Assembly (NCBI RefSeq): GCF_010015445.1
Contig: NC_053112.1
Coordinates: forward strand, 8,609,403 to 8,673,402
DNA length: 64,000 bases
Direction: 5' to 3'
DNA from: Perca fluviatilis
Taxonomy: Eukaryota > Chordata > Actinopteri > Perciformes > Percidae
The stretch's first letter is position 1. Each line of letters begins with the position of its first letter. Positions 34,044 through 44,700 of the stretch are shown one piece after another. The notes under the pieces are model-generated. The model did not search any database, was not told where the DNA came from, and was given only the letters and a program-made list of their open reading frames with translations. Made by a program: the position numbers and the translations under genes.

Positions 34044-35111
34044 CAGTGGTGCTCATAAGTTTATGAACCCATGCTAAAGTTGACTAAAAATAGGAATACA
34101 AAAATCATCTTTTGGAAATTTATCTTAATGCCTTAATTAAAAAAATGAGGAAAAATCCAACCTTTAAGGACGCCAATTTTTTTTGTGAATTAATAATGTA
34201 TCGTAAATTCATTAATGTCATGTCAAAATACAGGGGCAGGCAGATGTTTATTTTTAAAGGCCAGTTATTTCATGGATCCAGGATACTATGCATCATGATA
34301 AAGTTCCCTTGGCCTTTGAAAATAGCCTTATCATCACATACCCTTACATTATCATTAATACAACTTATCATTCATATTCTTACCATACCCCCACATCATC
34401 ACATACCCTTCACCATACCCCCCATCATCACATACCCTTCACCATACCTAGAGACTGGCATGGTTTTATTTCAGTTAGCCTAATAGCTGGTTTGATTTGC
34501 ATTGAGAGATGATCTTATGGAAAGTACCCCATGCCAATCTCTAGGTATGGTGAAGGGTATGTGATGATGTGGGGGTATGGTGAAGGGTATGGTGAAGGGT
34601 ATGTGATGATGGGGTATGGTGAAGGGTATGTGATGATGTGGGGGTATGGTGAAGGGTATGTGATGATGGGGGTATGGTGAAGGGTATGTGATGATGTGGG
34701 GGTATGGTGAAGGGTATGTGATGATGGGGGTATGGTGAAGGGTATGTGATGATGGGGGGGTATGGTGAAGGGTATATGATGATGTGGGGGGGCAAAGGCC
34801 AAGGGAACTTTATCAGGATGCATAGTATCCTGGATCCATGTAATAACTGGCCTTTAAAAATAACCATCTGCCTGCCTCTATGGGAATTTAACATAGGGGT
34901 GGACTGACTTATGCCCCCTGTATTTTAAGGAAGACCATTTTTTTTTATTTACGATACATTATTCATTCACAAAGAAAATTGGTGTCCTTAAAGATTGGAT
35001 TTTTCCTCATTTTTTAAATTAAGGCATTAAGATAAATTTCCAAAAGATGATTTGTTTATTCTTCTTTTTAGTCAACTTTAGCATGGGTTCATAAACTCAT
35101 GAGCACCACTG
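34044..35111. mobile_element. Tc1/mariner-type fold-back element (1068 bp)
   Basis: The ends CAGTGGTGCTCATAAGTTTA and TAAACTCATGAGCACCACTG are inverted repeats between TA dinucleotides (34042-34043, 35112-35113). The arms are ~450 bp each (AAAATCATCTTTTGGAAATT and its complement, and so on). The centre is an expanded ~30-bp repeat. No transposase frame. Confidence 0.85.
34370..34790. repeat. Minisatellite in both arms of the fold-back
   Basis: GGTATGGTGAAGGGTATGTG plus ATGATGTGGG units: about 9 copies on the right arm (34545-34785) and about 3 inverted copies on the left arm (34380-34450). Expansion is strongly lopsided. Pro/His-rich frames on either strand are repeat artefacts. Confidence 0.88.
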
Positions 35112-35113
35112 TA

Positions 35114-35956
35114 TAAGTATTATGAACTGGGTGTCTGTGGCGGCGGCATTCACAGGAAAAATCACAAGCGGCGCACAGTTAGTGATGCGTTTTTAATCAT
35201 AGTTTCTGTTTACATTTGGACACGTTTTAACAAGACAAGGGAAAAATACACCAAAGGAAAAATATTTTCAGAAATGCAATTTACAAAACAAAAAGCTGAT
35301 TTAAATACTGTTTTATTCCACATAGCTCATTTGAATTGATGTCAAAAGAATGCAGAAAGGGAACAGTGTCACTTCTTTTGATTGTTAAGATGATAGAAAT
35401 TATTGTATTCTGATTTATTTATAATTCATTCACTTATGCTGATGGGTTGTCTAAGGAAAAAAAATATATATATTTTATTTAAACGGGAGAAGATTTTGCA
35501 AATAAAAGACTAAACTAATGTGGAGTTTACTACTACTACTAATTTTCTGAATTTGGCTTTACTGTGCTGGGAGTTTGAGCCTCATTTTTCCCACAATGCC
35601 CTGCCTCAGAGTGTGTATAAATCTGCCATGACTCATCTCTACCTGTCAGTTTTATTTGTTGAAATGCCCAGGTGTATTTTGCTCTATTTCTCAGTACCCT
35701 GAAGCTGGCTACTGGCTCAGCGTTTTCAGTAAAAAAAACAAAAGAAAAATAAACATTAGTGTGGCATCGTTTTTGAATTTGAATATCTGAATAACACTGA
35801 TATTGCAGTCTGAAGATGTTTCAAGTTTGCATCATTATAATAATAACATCCACTAGATCAGGGATCTTCACCGTTTTTTTAAGCCAAGGACCCCTTAACT
35901 GAGAGAGAGACGGAGAACGGGTCCGTGTAATCAGTTCAATTTTCTAAGCACAAACG
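35114..35956. other. Intergenic, nothing firm
   Basis: AT-rich. Near 35862 the words GGGATCTTCACCG and AGCCAAGGACCCC match the left end of the hAT-like element at 50819, probably a fragment of the same family. Confidence 0.4.
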
Positions 35957-36467
35957 GACATTTGGAAAAACAGAAAAATGGGTTCAAATATCCAATTTTT
36001 CATTTTTTTTCCACCTTGACAAATAAAAAAAAAGAATTCTTTAACCTGATTTTCCAATTCTCTGTTTTTAAATCAGAGGATCAGAAATTGAGAAAATTAC
36101 AAAATTGTGTCTGAGCTCCAATTATTCAATACTCCAATGGTATTTTCTTCCTCTACTTTGCAGAATATGCAGGTCATTAACTGCATATGGACCAAAAAAG
36201 AAAAAAACTGATAGACTTTGGGGTCAGAGGTGCAACTGATGGTTTCGAGTGTGTGTGTGTGTGTGTAGCTAGGTGGAACGAGGGAGAGAATACCATGGCA
36301 GTATTGAATAATTGGAGCCCAGATGCAATTTTGTAATTTTCTAAATTTCTGATCCTCTGAATAAAAACAGAAAATTGGAAACACAGGTTAAAGATCCAAT
36401 TTTTTAATTTGTCAAGGTGGAAAAAAATGAAAAATTGGATATTGGAACCAATTTTTCTGTTTCTAGT
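35957..36467. mobile_element. Fold-back element with ~180-bp arms
   Basis: GGAAAAACAGAAAAATGGGT through CCAATTATTCAATACTCCAA on the left is mirrored by the right half, from CAGTATTGAATAATTGG (36299) to CCAATTTTTCTGTTTC (36448). The loop (36142-36285) has a short GT run. No coding content; family unknown. Confidence 0.75.
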
Positions 36468-36469
36468 GG

Positions 36470-36766
36470 CTGTAATTCTGCACCACAATGTCTCTCTCTC
36501 TCTCATGGGTGGGCCAAATTCTCTGGGCGGGCAAAGCAGAGAAAGGGGAGGTAACCTTGCTTGTTATGACCTCATAACAAGCAAGATTCCAGATTGGTCC
36601 ATCTGAGCTTTCATTTTCTCAAAGGCAGAGCAGGATACCCAGGGCTCGGTTTACACCTATCACCATTTCTGGCCAATGGGGGACCATAGGCAGGCTGGGG
36701 GAACTCATATTAATGTTAAAAAACCTCATAAAGTGAAATTTTTATGCCATGGGACCTTTAATATCT
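36470..36766. mobile_element. TTAA MITE family C, partial copy
   Basis: Shares CATGGGTGGGCCAAATTCTC, AGAGAAAGGGGAGGTAACCT, GGATACCCAGGGCTCGGTTT and the end GCCATGGGACCTTTAA with 42520-42966 and 63352-64000. The tandem-repeat part is missing, and the GTGGCTGTAATTCTGCAC segment is inverted relative to the full copies. Confidence 0.75.
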
Positions 36767-38440
36767 ATCCAGCATGGACACGGATGTATGACATGAAAGC
36801 AGCTCTGTGAGTTAACACTGTTTAGATGATTCTGTTGGAGGTTTCCGGCGTAGAAAGTGTTTCATTTTTTAACGCCTGCTATTCACTTTGAAATGTTTAA
36901 GGCTGAATACTCTCCAGCTAATGCTCTGGCTCACTCATGAAGCCTGGAAAGCGGAAAACAGTGAGATATCCCGGTTAAATTATGCAGCTCTTTCTCTTTA
37001 AGTCTCTCTACACTCCACAGAGATGCCTATAGGGAGAAGGTGATAGACCAGATCCACACTATCTGCATCCAACCGCTAACTATAGCACACTTGAAGCGAA
37101 GAGGGAGAAAGTGCTTTAGCTAAAAGCTGGGCTCGTGTTTCCACAGCACTTTAAAAAAAAATACATCCCATGCTGTGATGCAGGGAGAGGATGCACTGAG
37201 GAGAAACAGAGACGACTGCACTGTATGGTGAATAAGGTCAAGTGCACTCTTTGGTGGGGGAGAAAAAAAGTCAATATGAAAAGGGCCTGCATGGATTGTG
37301 AATGTGAAGAGAGTCACGGGGAGTGAGCCAATGAGATAGAGAGACAGCTCATCGTTGGTCTGCATGTTGGCTGAAAGTGCTGGAGGCCAGCTCAGCGGAT
37401 GTGGACGACAGATGGGACTGACTGCCACGACTGGAACATTTCCTCCACAGGCTGAAAGCTGGGATCGTGTCAGCCTGTCTTATCGGGTTGTGACCAAGTA
37501 CCAAGTCTTCAGTGTTCAAATGTGGTCTGAGTCCAAGTGGACGGTCTGAGTTTGAATCATCTCTGTGAAAAAGGAATAGGCAGACAAAATACTGTTTTTA
37601 GTTGATATTTCAAGGTCAGTTCTTTGGATAATGTTGTGACCAAACACCAGGTCAAAGAGCATTTCGAGGTCAAACTACAGCCTATTGTGGAGGTTGCGTT
37701 GAATAACAAAAGGATTCAACTGACAAAAGCTTGCATACAATACATGTATGAGCCAGACACAGGTGGAATGTAACAAAGTACATTTACTCAAGTATAAGGA
37801 GGCCTACAAATTTGATTTTAAGGTATTTGTACTTCACTTGACTTGAGTCTTTTCATGTCTCCACTATCTCAGAGGTCAATATTGTAGCCTACAGCTGAAA
37901 TAATTGATTGACAGAAAATGAATGAATCGTTTAGGTTATTTTTCATGTAGCCTATCATTTTATGGTTCCAGCTTCACAAATATAAAGATCTGCTGATTTT
38001 CCTTTTAATAATGTTTTAGTAGCCTAATGATGTTGAAGTCTGGACTGTTGGTCGGACAAAACAAACATTGTGAAGGTGTCATTTAGGCTCTATTTTCACT
38101 GTTTTTACAAACCAAACACTCAATTAATCAGTTGATTAATGGAGAAAATAATCAGCAGATGAATCCATAATGAAAATAATCATCAGTTAATAGTTCAAAA
38201 TGAGCTCCAGCTCAACATATTTTAACTAGGCTACACAGTAATATAGGCCTAGTATTGCAAAATCGCAGTGCTTAAAAATACATCTATAATCCGTTTATAC
38301 TGGCTTACTGTTTGTGTTATGCCACATAACGGACTGCTCGTTATAATGAAACATGGGACAGCTTAAACAGGTCACACAACAGCGACTCAAAGCTCATTGC
38401 TCAACACGGTTGTCACTCTTGTTTTGATCGACCTGCCGTT
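36767..38440. other. SOCS7-SP2 intergenic remainder
   Basis: No gene recognised. Short remnants of the common teleost repeat with AAAGTACATTTACTCAAGTA (37776) and of a hAT MITE (AATAATCAGCAGATGAATCC, 38149) are present. Confidence 0.5.
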
Positions 38441-38767
38441 CAATAATCACATTGGTCGTTATGGACGTCAGTGAAACCGTATCCCCGCTGTAATAGGGCC
38501 CTCGCTTGTTCTAGGTTTATCTTTTGGAAACGCCCCCGCCGAGCACAATCTCGACATCCCATTGGTCGAGCCGTCATCCATCGGCCGACGTACAAAAATA
38601 TCGCACCACGATTGGCTCAGTTGAATTTCAATCACACAGGCAGCTCGAGCTGATTCGTCAACGCGCGCGTCGTTCAACTCTCCATTGTCCGTGGATTGGT
38701 GCAGCAGCGCGGGCGGATTCCTCCACCGGGGCTCGGTCTTCAAGGCTCACGGAGAGCGAATGTCGTC
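38441..38767 (+). promoter_or_regulatory. SP2: SP2 promoter region with inverted CCAAT boxes
   Basis: Four ATTGG (inverted CCAAT) boxes lie at 38451, 38561, 38611 and 38695, with a CCCCCGCC GC-box-like motif at 38533-38540, a CpG-rich background and no TATA box. This is the usual picture of an NF-Y/Sp-driven housekeeping promoter. A 3-codon upstream frame (ATG 38760, TGA 38769-38771) overlaps the main start codon. Confidence 0.65.
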
Positions 38768-38774
38768 ATGAGCG
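38768..38774 (+). CDS. SP2: SP2 coding exon 1 (7 nt)
   Basis: ATG AGC G, donor G|GTGGGT. Only two codons plus one base lie in this exon; spliced to 46863 it gives MSEQQDSM, matching the SP2 family start. The following intron is about 8.1 kb. Confidence 0.8.
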
Positions 38775-41700
38775 GTGGGTAGGAATTAAAACATTGGTGT
38801 TTATATTACATTCTACTTCGTAAAACGTTTTATCTGTATTGGACACAAAGCTCTGGACGTTATGCAGTACGATTAAGTGTGTTTTTAGGGGGGACTCGGG
38901 CAGTTGATTGAACCAAAATAAGCAATGCACTTCCGGAAAAGGGCTGCCTTTTTCTGTAACGTTATCAAAGAGAGTTTGACTTGCTAGCTACGCGGCAGCT
39001 AGCCAAATATGCGAGTGCAAGCTTTGGTGCTTTATTTGTTTTTCCCTCTGCGTTTCCCCCCGCCCATTTATCCCACAATTAAATACAGAGATGGTGCAAG
39101 TAACGGTCCCATCCTGGTTCGTTTATAAGTAGAATCTAAGCTGCACTCCGACCAAAGCAGCTTAAGCTAGCTGCTAACCACTTCAGCCCCCGGTTAGTAG
39201 TGCTAGATAGATAGCTAGCTTGCTACCGTTAGCTGGTTGTCCACAGCAAACCAAACCTAACAGTAACGTGATGTGTTTGATGGCGGGGCTATTTTGAGGC
39301 CATACTGTTTTTTTTTTCCCCCTCCTATGTTTAAATTACTGGCAGTAGTAGAATAAGTATTCACATCTTTTACATAAGTCAAAATACTAATACTACATTT
39401 TAAAAATAACGTTACCCTGTTAAAAGTAAAAGTCTTTCCTTCAAAATCTTACTTAATTAAAGGGGACCTATCATGCTCATTTTCAGGTTCATACTTGTTA
39501 TATTTTTGGGTTTCTATTAGAACATGTTTACATGCTTTGATGTTCAAAAAACATTTTTTTTTCTCATGCTGTCTGTCTGAATATACCTGTTACCCCTCTG
39601 TCTGTAATGCTCCGTTTTAGCGCCTTTCGAAAAAGCCCAGTCTGCTCTTATTGGCTAGTGTTTCCGGGTCTCCCACATCTGCGCTCTTGGCATCTCTGCA
39701 CCGTCATTGCAGCCAACGGCACTGTAGCATCACTTTCCACCTATAAACTGTATAGTATAGTTATGACATCACAACCGTACAGTAGACCTAAAGCATCGTT
39801 TAAAGGCCCAGTTTCTGAATTGGGCTGTGTGGATTTAGCATTTTGATACTTTCACAGTGTTTATATAGCACCTTGACCTGCTTTATAATCAAGCAAGACA
39901 TGGAAATCCCACTTTTTTTCTTTTTAACAATATGGGACCTTCAAGTAAAATTACTCTTTATGCAGAAAGGCCCTTTTCAGAATCCTATATCACTGGATGG
40001 ATTATAATTATTGATGCATTAATGTGTTCATCACTAATGTTTCAGCTGGTAACGGTAAAGCTAATTTCAACGACTTGATATACTGCTGGGTGGCTTAATC
40101 TATAATAGTAAATCATCATGTATTAGTTGTTTTATATTTTGTATTAATAATTGGAATCTGCAAAGTAACTTAAGTTATCAAATACATAGAGTGCAGTAAA
40201 AGTACAATATTTACCTCTGAAATGTAGTGGAGTAGAAGTATAAAGTAGCATAAAATGGAAAGACTCAAGTAAAGTACAAGTACCTCAATATTGTACTAAA
40301 GTACAGTACTGGAGTAAATGTCCTTAGTTACCTTCCACCACTGTGTGTGGGCATTACTGGCAAGTAGACTCACATAACTGGTGGCGGTTGTACATTTGTT
40401 TGGTGTTCATTGTTCTGAGGTTACCACAGCGGCTCTGTAATCACCTGTCCATGTTGGAATGTAACTAAGTACATTTACTAAAGTAAATTCAAAGTACTTG
40501 TAAAGACAAAAAAGTCCAGGGTGCTCAGGAAGTTCAGTCAAATATTTAAAGGTGCTCTTTGGGGTCGGGAATTCAATTAAGTGTAGAAAAAAAAATCCAA
40601 GGCACTCTTCTTCAAAATTATTTCAAAAGGCCTTTATTTTACTGGCTATTTTATAATAGAAAATGTAAAAGACATTAGGAGAAGAAGCCCATGCGTAGCG
40701 GCACAGACAGCCTTCTTCAGGGTGTGCTTCCCAGACAAACAAGTTCCCCTTTTGTGCAGGTTAATTGGAAACACCTCAGTCACATGGTGAGTTACCACAT
40801 GAAAACATGACAAAACAATCCACTAGATTGGCTGTAGTTACTTTTCAGATGACAGTTTTTCATCCCCTTCCTGTCCACGTAGAAAGATGTATCTCCAGAC
40901 GTGTTGATGTTGAATGTTTGTGATAAAGTGAAGGATGAATTCTTCCTTTATGTGTTGAGAAAACTCTCCTCATCCTTAAGCTAAACAAAGTCTTTAAAAA
41001 GCCTCTCGGATCAGCTGGAAAATGCATCTTCATAAAGCTGAAAACAGACACCATGAAAAGTGTGAAAACTTTTTATACGTGGTTCTCACAGGACAGCGAC
41101 GCTATACAAACATATGATGATCTTATAGAAAATGATGCATTGCTTTAGATTAAACTACCCAACATTATGTTATGGAAAATGAGCATGGCCTTAAACATCT
41201 ACAGCAGGAAAATGTATACCAAAGGAATATTAATCCAGAAACATCACTTATAATAGGAAAACACTGACAGGGAACATTTTACTGCTTAATGAAAACTTAA
41301 TTTCATACTTAACTGTTGCTGCTAACATTTGGATATTTTTACTGGGGTAATGTTTTTAAAGGCGCTGAACACCCACACAGGTGTTTTGAGTTTATCTGGC
41401 TGATTGGACCTCTTCCCAGGACTGTGGGGGCGTGTATAGACTGTTTGATTGACATCTTCCTGAGTTTTTTTTTTGCTTTTTCTTTTTTTTAAAACTTTTT
41501 CTTTATTTAATTATTATTTTTTATATTTTTTTTAAAAAATTTTTTATATCTTTTTTTTTTTTTTTTTTTTTTTATTTTTTTTTTTTTTTTTTTAATATTT
41601 TTTATTATATTTTTTTTTATATAAAATTATCCTTCCCCCAATTATTATATTTTAATTTTTTTTTTTTATTTTTATTTTTTGATTAGTCTCTTCTTAATTT

Positions 41701-44700
41701 TTTTTTTTTTAAAATTTTTTTTTTTAAATTTTTTATAGACCTTAGTGGTCCCCTAATACTGTATCTGAAGTCTCTTTTATATAGAGCCTTAGTGGTCCCC
41801 TAATACTGTATCTGAAGTCTCTTTTTATATAGACCTTAGTGGTCCCCTAATACTGTATCTGAAGTCTCTTTTAATATAGGCCTTAGTGGTCCCCTAATAC
41901 TGTATCTGAAGTTTCTCTTTTTATTATAGACCTTAGTGGTCCCCTAATACTGTATCTGAAGTCTCTTTTATATAGGCCTTAGTGGTCCCCTAATACTGTA
42001 TCTGAAGTCTCTTTTATATAGACCTTAGTGGTCCCCTAATACTGTATCTGAAGTCTCTTTTATATAGGCCTTAGTGGTCCCCTAATACTGTATCTGAAGT
42101 ATCTTTTATATATACCTCAGTGGTCCCCTAATACTGTATCTGAAGTCTCTTTTATATAGGCCTTAGTGGTCCCCTAATACTGTATCTGAAGTCTCTTTTA
42201 TATAGACCTTAGTGGTCCTCTAATACTGTATCTGAAGTCTCTTTTATATAGACCTTAGTGGTCCCCTAATACTGTATCTGAAGTCTCTTTTATATAGACC
42301 TTAGTGGTCCTCTAATACTGTATCTGAAGTCTCTTTTATATAGACCTTAGTGGTCCTCTAATACTGTATCTGAAGTCTCTTTTATATAGGCCTTAGTGGT
42401 CCCCAAATACTGTATCTGAAGTCTCTTTTATATAGACCTTAGTGGTCCCCTAATACTGTATCTGAAGTCTCTTTTATATAGACCTTAGTGGTCCCCTAAT
42501 ACTGTATCTGAAGTCTCTTTCCTGAAATTCAGTCTTGGTGCAGAATTACAGCCACTAGAGCCAGTCCCACAATGAGCTTTCCTTAGGATGTGCCATTTCT
42601 GTGTCTGTAGCTATTGAGGAGGAGAGAGGGGGGGGCAAGGTGGAGGGTTGGGGTGAGGCCTTGACCAACTGCCATGCTTCGCTTGTTTGCAAGCCATGAT
42701 GTCTCTTTCTCATGGGTGGGCCAAATTCTCTGGGTGGGCAAAGCAGAGAAAGGGGAGGTAACCTTGCTCCTTATGACCTCATAAAGAGAAGATTCCTGAT
42801 TGGCCCATCTAAGCTTTCATTTCCTCAAAGGCAGAGCAGGATACCCAGGGCTCGGTTTACACCTATCACCATTTCTAGCCACTGGGGGACCATAGGCAGG
42901 CTGGGGGAACGCATATTAATGTTAAAAAACCTCATAAAGTGAAATTTTCATGCCATGGGACCTTTTTAAATAGTGAACTATATGAGATATATTCACTCAC
43001 TGAAAACACAATGTTGCGTGACGCCTGTAATTTGTGTTACGAAGGCAGGTGCGGCCAGCATCGTGTAAACAAACCGAAACGAAAATACTTGTAAAATGTC
43101 CCTAAAACAAACCTAGCAGCCAGGAGGAAAGTAAAAGGTTGTATATACTGTATGTTGCATGTTACATTCCAACTGTGGAAATTTACACTTTCGTTTGGAA
43201 ATGTCCAAACGAAAGTCCCCTCCATTTTTCCTTTTCAGTTTTTGCTGTGACTTTTGCTTCTTCTTCTCCCCCGGGAAAACCCGGCCGCGTTGCATTGTGG
43301 TATATGGGAGTAAAATGTAGGGTATGTACACTCAAATGAGCAGTGCATTGTGGGTATTTTATAGTGGACTATATAGTGAATAAAAGTAACCGCGGAGAAT
43401 TCGAACACCACTATAAAGTTTACTATTTCCGTGATAGGGAACGGTTTCGAACACAGCTTTAGTTAATGGCACCAGTTAGGTGGGACAAATGACAGCTTTC
43501 CCATTCTTATTGGTAGAAAAGATTTGTGACCTCATAAATTCCCATCTAAGTCAGCCACAATAACTGAAATCACCTGTGTGGGTGTTCAGATGCGTACTAT
43601 GCAGGACTTGTATGTGTAGTGGAGTATTTTCACAGTTTTATCCAAGAGAGATTAGTGGCTTAGCAGGCGGTGGTATCCCCGTGTGAATTATTTTTGCTGT
43701 GACAGTGACGTTTTTGGCACCGTGATCCATAGCTGCATGCTGATTGTCAGAAGAGTTTTTTAGGATTATGGACAGACCTATGTTGTGGTACTTAAACAAA
43801 ATAACAAATGCTTAGCGCTGTGACTCAAAGGTAACTTTAATACTGTGCTTTAGAGGCACAAACTGCTCTACTTTGATGCTCATTTGTGCAAAAAAATCAG
43901 CATATTTTGCAGTTAGAGTAGATTTTTCACGCATCAGTCATATCCCAGCAGCCTGTGTACTCCTCACTGTTATTGCTGGTTGCAGTGCTCTGTGGTGTTA
44001 TGTGTCACCTGTTGTTTGGTTTCAAGTGCCAGCTGATGTGCCTTGGCATCAACTGTAAATGTACTCAAATACTACCAATATCAAGGTTTCAGTTTGTTTT
44101 ACACATTCATGAATGATGACGGATGTTGAGTGTAAGATTGCTCCAGTAATGCAGCATGAAACCATAAATTAAAATAATTTAGGGAGGCTACAGCAGCACT
44201 AGACTGCCTACATTTTGTCTTTTGCACTTGACTGTACTTCATGGGGTATATTTAAATAAAACGATTGTATGTTGTCTTCAAGCTGTATTGGCCAGTGGAA
44301 AAGGTCACTCAGCGTGAATCCTCAGCATACCACTTTACTCAGAGCAGTTCTGTTTAACAAAAACGGCCTCAACCTATTTTGGCCATCAGGCAGCCTTGCC
44401 TGCTACTTAAGATTTACACTGCTCTTAAACTATTGGGCAGCCTGCCCTAAATGTACTCAAATGTACAACTGTCCTAACAGAAACATAATTTGCTCAACAA
44501 ATGTAGTCTTGTCCTCGTAATGATTGCAGTCCAGCGGTGCATTTCTTTGCTTAGAGAGCATCTGGATTGTTGCCAGTGTTTTGACATTTGTTGGTAGAGC
44601 TGCAAAGATTAATCGATTAGTTGTCAACTATTAAATTAATCGCTAACAATTTTGATAATTGGTTTGAGTTAGGGCTGGGCGATAGGGAGAAAATCAGATA

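Noticed and set aside
34112..34894. Pro/His/Ile-rich frames on both strands in the fold-back
   Set aside because: They follow the minisatellite inside a non-autonomous transposon.
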